A DNA stretch of 64,000 nucleotides from Pseudidiomarina gelatinasegens (GTDB lineage Bacteria > Pseudomonadota > Gammaproteobacteria > Enterobacterales > Alteromonadaceae): assembly GCF_004025325.1 (NCBI RefSeq), contig NZ_RSFE01000001.1, positions 310,001 through 374,000 on the forward strand. The letters run 5' to 3'. The notes under the pieces were generated by a model. It saw only the letters and a list, made by a program, of their open reading frames with translations. It was not told the origin of the DNA and searched no databases. This document shows positions 55,573 to 63,931 of this stretch, piece after piece. The translations under genes were made by a program, and so were the position numbers. The number at the start of each line of letters is the position of its first letter. The first letter of the stretch is position 1.

Positions 55573-58500
55573 TTAATCCACATAGTACGGACTACGCTTA
55601 TCCGTCGCGCCGAACAAGCTAAATTCGCGGCCTAGCATTTGGCCGCCATCACGCGTTAGCGGGCTCCAGCCGATACTGCCTCGGCCTGCACTGTGACGCA
55701 ATTGAATTAGATCAAACGGAATACTGATATAAAAGCCTTTGGTGAAGCTTCCTTCGCCGTATTCTTCTGACGACACATTAGTCTTCGCGGCATAAGCACC
55801 GGCGATAATGCCACTTTCGAATTTATGTTCAAACGCCACTTGCACACCACGGTCGCCGGCCAGAAACTGGCCCGCCGCCACGGTTAACAAGGTGTTCGGG
55901 AAGAAGTTCGGACGCCAATAGCCGGTTACGTGTCCGGTTATTACGTCATAATCACGGAAGCCAAAATGATTTTCCCAGTCGCGCTGACGGGCATAGTTCA
56001 CGTCTACGCCAACGGCCCAATTGCTGTCGAGTTCACGATACAATAACTCGCCACCAAAGCCGCCAAACATTTCTTCTTGGTAACCCACGTAACCGAAGGC
56101 AAACAGGTCTTTGCTCAGCTGTTCTTGATGGCCAATAATCAGGTTGCGCAAGTAGATGTCGGAGCTGGTCACGTATTCACGCACATAGGTACGCACCCGC
56201 GGCAGCGGACCTTCTTCTCTACCACCAAGGTAGTTAAACTTGTCGTAGTTATCGAGAATACGTCCGCTAACAGTGGTATACGCAAAGGTATTCTTGCTTA
56301 AGGCGTAATGGGCGCGCACGTCTAGCCCTACCTGGTACATATAAAATGCCTCGGGCCCGCCAAAGCTTTGATTTATATAAGGCTTGACGCTCATGGTCGG
56401 TAATTTAGCAAATTTAAATTCGCTGCCATATAGGGTTTCACCCGGGGCGTCGGTGACTTCGCTGCGGCTATAGGCTTGCTGCGTGGTCGCGTTAATGGTG
56501 CGACGCGCTATCGCATCTTTGAAAATTTCGGCATCAATGTTGTCCTGTGCCAATTCGGTGTTACCTGACACGGTCACGAACTGGTAGGTTTCAATGCTTT
56601 CTGGAGTTTCCGAGGCCAACACACGGCCTAAGCGCTCAAGCGCTATTTCGCTGTCACGGTAACGGTTTTGGCCACCGTATAAAGTTAAGGTTTTGTCTTC
56701 TTCGTTTAACGCAATTTCGCTAACCCAAGTGCTGGCTTCTTGACTGATGGCACTGCGCAGCTGATTCATTTGTTCTTGCTGCTTGAGCTCTTCAATGCTG
56801 GCAACCTTGGTTGGTTGGGGTTCGCGCGGTGGTGTGTCCAGCTTTGGCTGCGTCATTTGATCAAAATTGGTGCGAATGGTGAAACCGAACATGAAGGTGT
56901 TGCCACGCTCGTAGCTGAACTTCAGGCTCATATTACGGCCAAGATCATACTCAAGCCCGTAGTTCCAACGTGAGTCTTGCGGCATGGGAACGGTTGAAGG
57001 CTCACGAATGTAGTTGTTGCTGTCGTATTCTACTTTTACGGTCAGTGGGTCCCACGGTGTTTGATATTCCAGACCACCGAACCAAGCAGCCCGGCCTTTA
57101 AACCATTTATCGACTTCAAATGTGCCACCTCGGCCTGAAAAACCGCCTTCACGACGGCAAAACTCATCGGCGAGTTCACAAAACGGGTTGTTGATGTTGC
57201 CGTTCTTGCCTAAATAACCCCAACCGATACCGGCAGTGAAGTCAAAGTTACCGAAGCGCTTGCTCGCGGCGACATATTCACCGGCAAACAAACCGGTACC
57301 GGCTAAATCGCGGATACCCACACTGGTTTCAGGTACCCAGCGCGACTCTTCAGTCAGACGGAATTTGAAATCTACGCCACGATCTTTATAGGTTTGATCG
57401 CCCGAAAAGCTCTCATATGGGCTGTAGCGACGGGTGCGAATGTCGTTATAGCGCAGCGTGGCTTCTAGCCATGGAAACACCTGCAGGTTAATGGCCCAGC
57501 GGCGGTATTCCTCGGAATCAAAATAGGTGAATGCGAATTCGCCCACATCGGCATGACGGCCACTTGGCATTTGCAATAAGCCCCAGCTACCGAAGTCATT
57601 GGTGCTTGGCTGTTGGCGTTTATGCAATTCACCCAGCCATAACATGGGCGGTTCCTGTTTATCTTTTATGTATTGACTCAAGGTGGTGAAATGCTCCTGC
57701 TGGCTTATTTGCGGCTGCATGGGGCTCCAGTAGCGCGCCAGCTCAATCATTTGCTCGTTGATATGTTTGTAGCGGCTTGGCAGCTTGCTGGTATCAAACA
57801 GGGCAACAACTTTTGCACCGGCAGAAAATTCTTGCTGGTAGGCATTGTGTGGGTCAATGTACAGGGTTTGTACGTCACCGGCGGCGGTGATTTGCACCAC
57901 TTTTTCTTGCAGCGTAATGGCTTCAAAGCGCTGCTTGAGTTTTTCGGCAACGGCGGTTTCACGCGCGGTGAAATCCGGATGATAGGTCATTGCAAACGGC
58001 ACCCACACGGCACCAATAATTTGCAGGTGCTCAAACTGGTGCTGCTTGATGCTCGGTAGCAGCAATTGATAGCGGTCGGCAGTGAGCGCTGGGTTAGCAT
58101 TTAGAAACAAGCGCGCTTCGTCGTAGCTGCTGGTTAGTGCGCTCTTTTTGTTGATATCAACGCCAAAGGTGATGCTCTTCGGGCCTTCCTCAACGTGGCC
58201 ACGCCCGATAGGCTCGGCGCCAATAAGCGGCCAATTCGCCACTTGCACGGCGACACGGCCAGCAAGCTGCGCGTAATTGTGTTCGTCATTGTCGCGAAAA
58301 TGCGCTTGCAGCTGATACAGTTGCTGAGTGAGTTCGCGCTGCTGCTGCATGATTTGGTTTTGCATGTTAGCACTAACGAGCCGCACGCCGGGCCAAAATA
58401 TTTCGGTTTGACTGATTTGTGCTTGTTCATACACTTGGTGCAGGCGCGGGGTGCCTAAAAACTCAAGTTGCTTCTTTTGCGCGGGGCCTTCAATTTTGAT

Positions 58501-58647
58501 GGCGACTTTTTGTTGCTGGCTTGGTTGTTGCTGGCTTGGCTCTTGGGCTGACTCTTGTGCATTGGCACTAGCGCTGGTGGCGAGCACGGCGGCAATCACG
58601 AGCGTGCTCAGCGTGTTTGCGGCCTTGATAAAACGGCGTTGGTTCAT
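55573..58647 (-). CDS. GfcC-GfcD (YjbG-YjbH) fusion outer-membrane protein
   Basis: A 1024-residue secreted protein. After a signal peptide (ending ASANAQ, about 30), residues about 40-320 look like GfcC/YjbG: RLHQVYEQAQISQTEIFWPG, RLVSANMQNQIMQQQ and a later LPSRYKHINEQMIELAR. The remaining 700 residues are a YjbH/GfcD barrel (NDFGSWGLLQMPSGR, RRWAINLQVFPWLEATLRY; end VQVAFEHKF, YISIPFDLIQL), the expected YjbH length. In E. coli these are two genes of the group 4 capsule or yjb operons. The start overlaps the gfcB stop by four bases. It would form the outer-membrane exit for the polysaccharide. Confidence 0.85.
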   Translation of the reverse strand: MNQRRFIKAANTLSTLVIAAVLATSASANAQESAQEPSQQQPSQQQKVAIKIEGPAQKKQLEFLGTPRLHQVYEQAQISQTEIFWPGVRLVSANMQNQIMQQQRELTQQLYQLQAHFRDNDEHNYAQLAGRVAVQVANWPLIGAEPIGRGHVEEGPKSITFGVDINKKSALTSSYDEARLFLNANPALTADRYQLLLPSIKQHQFEHLQIIGAVWVPFAMTYHPDFTARETAVAEKLKQRFEAITLQEKVVQITAAGDVQTLYIDPHNAYQQEFSAGAKVVALFDTSKLPSRYKHINEQMIELARYWSPMQPQISQQEHFTTLSQYIKDKQEPPMLWLGELHKRQQPSTNDFGSWGLLQMPSGRHADVGEFAFTYFDSEEYRRWAINLQVFPWLEATLRYNDIRTRRYSPYESFSGDQTYKDRGVDFKFRLTEESRWVPETSVGIRDLAGTGLFAGEYVAASKRFGNFDFTAGIGWGYLGKNGNINNPFCELADEFCRREGGFSGRGGTFEVDKWFKGRAAWFGGLEYQTPWDPLTVKVEYDSNNYIREPSTVPMPQDSRWNYGLEYDLGRNMSLKFSYERGNTFMFGFTIRTNFDQMTQPKLDTPPREPQPTKVASIEELKQQEQMNQLRSAISQEASTWVSEIALNEEDKTLTLYGGQNRYRDSEIALERLGRVLASETPESIETYQFVTVSGNTELAQDNIDAEIFKDAIARRTINATTQQAYSRSEVTDAPGETLYGSEFKFAKLPTMSVKPYINQSFGGPEAFYMYQVGLDVRAHYALSKNTFAYTTVSGRILDNYDKFNYLGGREEGPLPRVRTYVREYVTSSDIYLRNLIIGHQEQLSKDLFAFGYVGYQEEMFGGFGGELLYRELDSNWAVGVDVNYARQRDWENHFGFRDYDVITGHVTGYWRPNFFPNTLLTVAAGQFLAGDRGVQVAFEHKFESGIIAGAYAAKTNVSSEEYGEGSFTKGFYISIPFDLIQLRHSAGRGSIGWSPLTRDGGQMLGREFSLFGATDKRSPYYVD

Positions 58648-59357
58648 TCGTTCACTGCCTTCAAGTCATTCGCGTAGGGTTTCACTTCTTCAATTTCAAC
58701 ATAGCCGGTGCTTGGCGCCACAAATTGACGTGACTTCACGGTGCGCCCGGTGTTTTGTTCAAGATAGAAGGTGTTAGTGAACAGCTCGCTGGTTTCTTCA
58801 ATTTTGTATACGGTGAGCTCGGTGGTGTCTGGATGGGTCCACTGCTCGGTGCCAAGCACGGCAAATTCGCTGCTGTAGGTTAGCACTGAATCTTTTAAGT
58901 TTTTCTCGGTGGCGCTGGTTATCCACACTTTACGCTGCCATGTGGTTGGGCACTGGCTGGGTTCTTGTAGGTTGCGCTTCAGGCAGGCAAGCGGATCAGC
59001 GTTTAGGTTATCGGTGTGTGCGATGGCGCCACTGATGTTCACACTACCAATAAAACGGCCATGCCGGGTGTGGATGATTTCGTCGCCTCCGGTACGCCAC
59101 TTGAGTACGTTGTCGTCATCAAAAGCCAGCGCCATGAGTGCGCGTGGACGATCGTCTACACGAATATATTGGGCGGCATACGGATAATCTTTAATTTCTT
59201 GCACGCTCAGGCTTACGTCATCCGGCGTTTCGAACGCACGTTGGGCAATTTCTACGTAGTTTTTTACACGCACACTGCATCCGCTAGCGGTGGTGACTAG
59301 TAAAGCGATAATGGCTGCTTGTTTGAGCATTTGGGATGGCTTGCGCTGGGTTGTCAT
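58644..59357 (-). CDS. YjbF/GfcB-family lipoprotein
   Basis: A 237-residue lipoprotein of the group 4 capsule/yjb type. Lipobox TASGC near residue 27, then YPYAAQYIRVDDRPRALMAL and a C-terminal beta-rich half with SRQFVAPSTGYVEIEEVKPY. It probably works with the GfcC-GfcD fusion at the outer membrane; the two are coupled by an ATGA overlap. A hairpin terminator lies upstream between it and the gfcA-like gene. Confidence 0.88.
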   Translation of the reverse strand: MTTQRKPSQMLKQAAIIALLVTTASGCSVRVKNYVEIAQRAFETPDDVSLSVQEIKDYPYAAQYIRVDDRPRALMALAFDDDNVLKWRTGGDEIIHTRHGRFIGSVNISGAIAHTDNLNADPLACLKRNLQEPSQCPTTWQRKVWITSATEKNLKDSVLTYSSEFAVLGTEQWTHPDTTELTVYKIEETSELFTNTFYLEQNTGRTVKSRQFVAPSTGYVEIEEVKPYANDLKAVNE

Positions 59358-59442
59358 GCTTCCGCTTCGTTGTTGTTTTCGTTATTTTTGTATGCTGGTT
59401 GTGTGCCACGAATAGTAGCATATTTGTTGCCTGTTCAAAATA

Positions 59443-59474
59443 AAAAAGCCGCGGGATTGCTCCCACGGCTTTGG
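59443..59474 (-). terminator. Terminator/attenuator between gfcA-like and gfcB-like genes
   Basis: On the minus strand AAAGCCGTGGGAGCAATCCCGCGGCTTTTTTATTTT-like sequence: a GC-rich stem (GCCGTGGGA / TCCCGCGGC) followed by six T. Because the downstream gene is part of the same functional set, partial read-through is likely. Confidence 0.85.
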
Positions 59475-59494
59475 CATCTCTAGCTAGCTCTAAC

Positions 59495-59773
59495 TTAGTT
59501 AGTGCCAGTAGTGGTGCTGGTTTGCGTACCAGTACCTGGGCCTGGACCCGGACCTGGACCTGGAGGCGTTGGCTCTACGAAGTCGTCGTCGTCGTCAGTT
59601 GCAACAACTAATACTGCCGCAGCAGCTACACCAGCAGCTACCATAGCACCAGTAGTATACGCTGCACCTGAACCAGATGCGCTGCTACCACCAGCAGAAC
59701 CAGCGTCTTGTGCAATAGCGGCTGGCGCAAGCGCCATCACTGCTGCAGCAAATAATGCTGTTAATGTTTTCAT
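59495..59773 (-). CDS. GfcA/YjbE-like small exported protein
   Basis: A 92-residue protein with a signal peptide (MKTLTALFAAAVMALAPAAI, then AQDAG), a Gly/Ala/Ser-rich part with a hydrophobic stretch, an acidic DDDDDF, a Pro-Gly repeat (PGPGPGPGPG) and a Thr-rich end. The E. coli proteins GfcA and YjbE are short, low-complexity and Thr-rich in the same way and stand first in their operons. ATG 59773 follows GAGGT at 6 bases. Confidence 0.7.
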   Translation of the reverse strand: MKTLTALFAAAVMALAPAAIAQDAGSAGGSSASGSGAAYTTGAMVAAGVAAAAVLVVATDDDDDFVEPTPPGPGPGPGPGTGTQTSTTTGTN

Positions 59774-59803
59774 AATATACCTCTTCCATACTTTGATTGG
59801 CCA

Positions 59804-59828
59804 ATCACCCCACATCTATGTGGGTGAT
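59804..59828 (-). other. Hairpin in the gfcA-like leader
   Basis: ATCACCCCACAT pairs with ATGTGGGTGAT with one bulged base. It lies 31 bp before the ATG of the gfcA-like gene in its transcript. No T-run follows, so it may affect RNA stability or translation; no function is proven. Confidence 0.5.
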
Positions 59829-59889
59829 CATTTGTAAATTTAACAGCTTGTTATAAGGCTGTAAAGGTGATTTTTGTAAGCTAATTTGT

Positions 59890-60501
59890 TTAAAAGTGGA
59901 AGCTACCAGTTAAAGCCATATAACTGTTATCACTGTCAATTAACGTGTAACCAGCGCCCAAGCTGAACTCTTGGGTGATAAAGTAACGACCGGCAACAGT
60001 CCACTCTTGATCGCTGCCATCGTAAATGTCGACGTGGCGCACGTTCGCGTCCACTTCAATGTCGTTGGTTAAACGCGAACGTAAGCCAATCTGTGCGTTC
60101 CAACCGGTATCGTCTTCGCTGTAGTTACCAAAACCTGACGAGCGCACTTCGGCGTCGTTATACACCAGGCCGCCGGCCACGTAGCCTACGGTGTTGCCCA
60201 TGTTGTAGAACTTATAGCCGATGTTGCCGTACAGGCTGGCAGATTCCGCATCTACCGAAAAACCGCCTGCATTGTAATCGTCGCTGGCATAGATGTACTC
60301 AGCGCTGAAGAACCACTCCGGGTTGATGGACATATTCAAGTGCGCGCCTGCGCCGTTGAGGGTTTCTCCATCAAGATCATAGCTAATGTAGCTAACACCA
60401 AGCTTATCGAAGCTTGGAGCCTGTTGCGCATTCGCGGCGGTGGTACCCATTGCAGTAGCCATTACTGCGGCGATGGCAGAAATTTTAAATATTGTTTTCA
60501 T
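59890..60501 (-). CDS. Small outer-membrane beta-barrel protein
   Basis: A 203-residue protein: signal peptide ending ANAQQA (about 26), then alternating strands of an eight-stranded barrel (LGVSYISYDL, AGAHLNMSIN, WFFSAEYIYA, SLYGNIGYKF) and a terminal strand ending in Phe (ALTGSFHF), as needed for Bam recognition. It resembles OmpA-like or YfaZ-like small barrels, without a peptidoglycan-binding domain. GAAGGA precedes ATG 60501. The substrate or role is unknown. Confidence 0.75.
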   Translation of the reverse strand: MKTIFKISAIAAVMATAMGTTAANAQQAPSFDKLGVSYISYDLDGETLNGAGAHLNMSINPEWFFSAEYIYASDDYNAGGFSVDAESASLYGNIGYKFYNMGNTVGYVAGGLVYNDAEVRSSGFGNYSEDDTGWNAQIGLRSRLTNDIEVDANVRHVDIYDGSDQEWTVAGRYFITQEFSLGAGYTLIDSDNSYMALTGSFHF

Positions 60502-60546
60502 TCTTGTAGTCCTTCTGTGGAGTTCCTATCCACAGTATAGACCTAT

Positions 60547-60578
60547 AAGTGGGGTGCAGTCCTAGGACTGCACCCTCT
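60547..60578. repeat. Palindromic element, minimal copy upstream of the barrel gene
   Basis: GTGGGGTGCAGTCCT meets AGGACTGCACCCTCT, a near-perfect hairpin without the long centre. It is 45 bp upstream of the barrel ATG and 25 bp after the mscS stop. Confidence 0.92.
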
Positions 60579-60603
60579 TTTGCTCTTTATTTACGTGCGG
60601 TGT

Positions 60604-61422
60604 CTAATCTTGCTTGTGTAAATGCACATCCATTTGTGGATATGGAATACCAATTTCGTTTTTGTCTAATGCGATTTTAATTTCGCGCATCAGATCCCAG
60701 TACACGGGCCAATAGTCGGTGCTGTTCACCCAGGGGCGTACTATGAAATCTACCGATGAGCTGTTTAATGCATGCACTTGAATATTCCAGGCAGGGTCTT
60801 TTAACAGACGGCTTTCGGCTTTCAACACGTTTTCCAGCACTTCTTTGGTTTTGTGCAGGTCTGCGTCATACGACACACCAATCAGCAAATCGACGCGGCG
60901 CGTGTCTTCGCGGTTGTAGTTGGTGATGGGCTGGCTGGTAATTTGCGCGTTTGGCACAAACACCACTTTGTTGTCAGGCGTTTTCAGGATGGTTTGGAAT
61001 ATATTCACTTCTTCCACGGTTCCTGACACACCGCCTGCGTCGACGTATTCACCGGCGCGGAATGGGCGGAACAGGATAATTAATACGCCTGAGGCCATGT
61101 TCGACAGTGAGCCCTGCAGCGACAAGCCAATAGCTAAGCCGGCTGCACCCAAGATGGCGATAAACGAGGTGGTTTCAACCCCCACTTGCGACAATGCCAT
61201 GAGCACCGCGGCGATGAAAATCACTGAGCGCACGATGGCGCCAAGGAAACTGATCACGGCTTTATCGGTGCCGCGTTTTTCCATGCCTTTGCCCATTATT
61301 CGAGCAACTGAATTCGCAACTATTTTACCCACAATCAAGATGATGATTGCGACAATGAATTTTACGGTGTAGCTGAGAATCAACTCTTGGTTCTCGCTAA
61401 TCCATGTCATGACCTGTTCCAT
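60604..61422 (-). CDS. mscS: Small-conductance mechanosensitive channel
   Basis: Inner-membrane tension-gated channel that releases solutes on osmotic downshock. It has 272 residues. Three N-terminal helices, with the pore helix GAAGLAIGLSLQGSLSNMASG, then the beta domain with FRPFRAGEYVDAGGVSGTVEEV and the alpha/beta vestibule up to GIPYPQMDVHLH. It is 12 bp after gspN on the same strand. Confidence 0.95.
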   Translation of the reverse strand: MEQVMTWISENQELILSYTVKFIVAIIILIVGKIVANSVARIMGKGMEKRGTDKAVISFLGAIVRSVIFIAAVLMALSQVGVETTSFIAILGAAGLAIGLSLQGSLSNMASGVLIILFRPFRAGEYVDAGGVSGTVEEVNIFQTILKTPDNKVVFVPNAQITSQPITNYNREDTRRVDLLIGVSYDADLHKTKEVLENVLKAESRLLKDPAWNIQVHALNSSSVDFIVRPWVNSTDYWPVYWDLMREIKIALDKNEIGIPYPQMDVHLHKQD

Positions 61423-61434
61423 GTGTACTCCTTT

Positions 61435-62196
61435 TTACCATTTAAAATTATAGCGGCCTTGGGCGTCTGGCTTGCCGAGAAACACTAACAAATCTGTGAT
61501 GGGTTTCGGTGTTTGCAAGGTTGGCTGCATACTGCCTGTTAGGCTTACTTGCGGCGAATCGATGCGCCCATTCACTTGTGCGTTTAAGCGTAGCCCAACC
61601 AAATTATTATCGTCAACTTTCACGGCAATACCGTTTTGCTCGTTGCAGCTGAGCGTCGAAACGTAATCGCCCAGCGCATGCCATTGCTGGTTGATGCGCA
61701 TTTCTGTGGTGCGCGCATTAAAGCGTGCATCCAGGCTATCACAGATTTTTCCGCTTTGATAATCAGACAGTTGATAATCAGCGACTGCCAATTCCCAATT
61801 GCCGGCCATGGTGATGGGTACGGGTAATTTGAGCTGTTGGATCGCCGGTTGCATCGCGCCTTGCAAGTTCGCGGTAATCGTCGCTTTTGATGCACTGGCG
61901 TTGATGGTCGCGCTGCCGTGGATGTAATTTGTCGACGGAATTTGCAGTGCGATATCGGCTTGCCCTAAGAATAACTGCCAAGGGCTTAAGCGCCAGCTGA
62001 CATCCTGCAAGTTTAACGTTCCACCGGTTGGCAATTCGGCACTCATGGATGTCTTACCATGCCATAGCGTGCCCTGCGTTGAGGTGGGGTGCAGTCCCGG
62101 GACTGCACCCCACTTAATAACGGCGGCGGGAGTGAGCGCGACCAGCGCAACAAGATAAAGTGGAATCAACCACAGTAACCAACGCCACGACATCAT
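61435..62196 (-). CDS. gspN: Type II secretion protein GspN
   Basis: Minor inner-membrane component of type II secretion, 253 residues. N-terminal helix (about 6-24), then GTLWHGKTSM, LQDVSWRLSPWQLFLG and C-terminal LTGSMQPTL, typical of GspN. Residues about 28-40 (KWGAVPGLHPTST) are encoded by a palindromic element at 62082-62115, placed right after the membrane helix. The start overlaps gspM by four bases. Confidence 0.9.
   Translation of the reverse strand: MMSWRWLLWLIPLYLVALVALTPAAVIKWGAVPGLHPTSTQGTLWHGKTSMSAELPTGGTLNLQDVSWRLSPWQLFLGQADIALQIPSTNYIHGSATINASASKATITANLQGAMQPAIQQLKLPVPITMAGNWELAVADYQLSDYQSGKICDSLDARFNARTTEMRINQQWHALGDYVSTLSCNEQNGIAVKVDDNNLVGLRLNAQVNGRIDSPQVSLTGSMQPTLQTPKPITDLLVFLGKPDAQGRYNFKW
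62082..62115. repeat. Palindromic element inside gspN
   Basis: A perfect 30-bp palindrome at 62084-62113, GTGGGGTGCAGTCCC and its complement, lacking the long centre. The peptide frame gives GAVPGLHPTS, the same frame as the gspL copy. Confidence 0.95.
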
Positions 62197-62723
62197 TCGC
62201 TCACCTGCAGTCGGCGCACGCGCACCATACCTGGTTCGCCGCCTTCAGTGGCGTCGAGGTGCTCAATGGTGAGGCCCGCTTCGGTTTGTAGACTTTCGAT
62301 AAATTGCAGCAAGGTATTAAAGCCAACTTGGTCGATGACCACCAACAGGCTGTCGGACTGCGGCTGCATGCGCGTTACTTCAATTTTTGCGGCGCTTGCC
62401 AAGGTTGTCACCCGCTCGCTGACGCTGCCACCCATGCTTGAGGTGGGGGTGCGGAGCTGGGACTGCACCCCACTTCCGCTTTGCGCGAGGTAGCGGCCGG
62501 TATTTTCACGCACCCATTGCAGCAGTTCTTGCTGGGCATTGATTTTGGTTTCACGCTCGGCGATACCGTCGGTAACTGGCTTCCACAGCAGGAAGTACGC
62601 CAGCGTGATGACCAGCAATACGGCGGCAGTGCTCACCAACACCTTTTCGCGTTGGTTCATTTGATTCACGCGTGCTTCAAGCCCGGGCACACGGTGGATA
62701 AGTTGTTGCAGCAAATTGGCCAT
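62193..62723 (-). CDS. gspM: Type II secretion protein GspM
   Basis: Inner-membrane platform protein that pairs with GspL. It has 176 residues: short cytoplasmic start, helix (about 28-46; VLVSTAAVLLVITLAYFLLW), and a ferredoxin-like periplasmic domain with VIDQVGFNTLLQFIESLQ. Residues about 82-95 (GSGVQSQLRTPTSS) come from a palindromic element in the linker between helix and folded domain. The start overlaps the gspL stop (TAATG). Confidence 0.93.
   Translation of the reverse strand: MANLLQQLIHRVPGLEARVNQMNQREKVLVSTAAVLLVITLAYFLLWKPVTDGIAERETKINAQQELLQWVRENTGRYLAQSGSGVQSQLRTPTSSMGGSVSERVTTLASAAKIEVTRMQPQSDSLLVVIDQVGFNTLLQFIESLQTEAGLTIEHLDATEGGEPGMVRVRRLQVSE
62441..62476. repeat. Palindromic element inside gspM (short subtype)
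   Basis: GTGGGGGTGCGGAGCTGGGA followed by CTGCACCCCACTTCC. Its core of 22 bases is the exact reverse complement of that in the beta-CASP gene at 24829. Frame is kept, and the peptide SGVQSQLRT is shared with that gene. Confidence 0.95.
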
Positions 62724-63928
62724 TATACGTCCTTCTTCACGGTCAAAGCGCCGCTAACGGCTCCCGACTGGTTATTCACAGGGCCCTGCTCAACAGTCAC
62801 CTGCCCGCCTTCGTTCGCCACTTTGCGGAAATTCTCTAAGCTACCGAAACTATTGGCTTTTACTTGCATACGTAAGGTTTCATTTTCGAAGCGCAGCATC
62901 TCAAGGCGTACATCGCGGTTCGCTTTAAACGCCGGTTCCAGATGGGCCAACAACTCCAGTGGCGACGCGGTGACACCCTCAACGCCAAGGCTTTCAAGGT
63001 GACGGTTCAACTGCGAGCGCACGTTAACAATGCGCTTTTCATTCGGGAAGGTATCGCGGTAGGTTTGCTCAATGGCTTGTTCAAGCTGCGCGCTTTGCTC
63101 CCCTAACTGCACATATTCAACTACCTGCGAGCTGTAACCGACAGCCAATAACACCGCAGCAGCTATCGCAGCCGGTTTGTAAGCGCCCACATTAGATGCG
63201 CCCTTGCGCTTCTTACGCTGTACCCGATACTGATGCTGCCGTAGGTTAATCATTTCTGGCTGGGATTTGCGCGCGTTGTAAGTGGTTGCCACGATGCTCA
63301 GCGGCACCTCAATGTCCATCTGCTCAACGGCCTGCAGTTGCATGCCTTCAGCCATAACCGGCAACAGCGCGATGTCCGTGCTAAAGCCACTGTATTGGCC
63401 GGTGCGGATGATGACGGTTTCGCCGAGCGTGAGCGAGGTGGGGTGCAGTCCCTGCTCCGGAGCAGGGACTGCACCCCCCTCCTGCGGAGCCGGAACCATG
63501 AAGATATCCGGATACATTTCATCGCACTCGATGTCAGCGGCATCCAGCGCTTGCAGCCACTTGGTCATGGCTTCGTGCGCGACCACGGCAACGTGCAGCG
63601 ATAAACCTGTGCCGCTCTTTTTCACCGGCGGCCAGGCAAAATGCAATTCACTGATGTCTTGCGCCAACTCGTCTTCCAGCGCATTGGGGATTACTTGCGA
63701 CAACATGCGCATCGCGCTATTGGGCAACTCAACGGCAGTGATCAGCACGTCGGTGCCCGGCGCGAAACAAATCACCTCACGGCTGCGCGCATGATCGCTC
63801 AATTGGCTTAGCTCGGACAAATCGTTGAGCGTGCCGCTGGCAATAAGTTCTTCTTGCACCGGGCTCCAAATCAGCCAGTGCAGCGGCTCATGCGGTTGCG
63901 AGCTCAAACGAATGAATAATTGTTCCAT
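62723..63928 (-). CDS. gspL: Type II secretion protein GspL
   Basis: Inner-membrane platform protein that recruits the GspE ATPase. It has 401 residues: an actin-like cytoplasmic domain (1-235), a helix (about 253-272; PAAIAAAVLLAVGYSSQVV) and a periplasmic ferredoxin-like part (about 310-400). Residues about 150-164 (GGAVPAPEQGLHPTS) come from a long-subtype palindromic element in a loop of the cytoplasmic domain. It is placed after gspK as in standard gsp operons. Confidence 0.93.
   Translation of the reverse strand: MEQLFIRLSSQPHEPLHWLIWSPVQEELIASGTLNDLSELSQLSDHARSREVICFAPGTDVLITAVELPNSAMRMLSQVIPNALEDELAQDISELHFAWPPVKKSGTGLSLHVAVVAHEAMTKWLQALDAADIECDEMYPDIFMVPAPQEGGAVPAPEQGLHPTSLTLGETVIIRTGQYSGFSTDIALLPVMAEGMQLQAVEQMDIEVPLSIVATTYNARKSQPEMINLRQHQYRVQRKKRKGASNVGAYKPAAIAAAVLLAVGYSSQVVEYVQLGEQSAQLEQAIEQTYRDTFPNEKRIVNVRSQLNRHLESLGVEGVTASPLELLAHLEPAFKANRDVRLEMLRFENETLRMQVKANSFGSLENFRKVANEGGQVTVEQGPVNNQSGAVSGALTVKKDV
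63436..63479. repeat. Palindromic element inside gspL (long subtype)
   Basis: Two 21-base arms with one mismatch at 63478 compared with the perfect copy between cysC and cysQ. The inner centre CCTGCTCC/GGAGCAGG is identical. The copy adds about 14 codons in frame. Confidence 0.95.
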
Positions 63929-63931
63929 GAT

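Noticed and set aside
63298-63604. Open frames on both strands with a shared VQSLLRSRDCTP peptide
   Set aside because: They are other-frame readings of the palindromic element inside gspL, with no ribosome sites or family likeness. The peptide is a useful marker of the element but not a gene.
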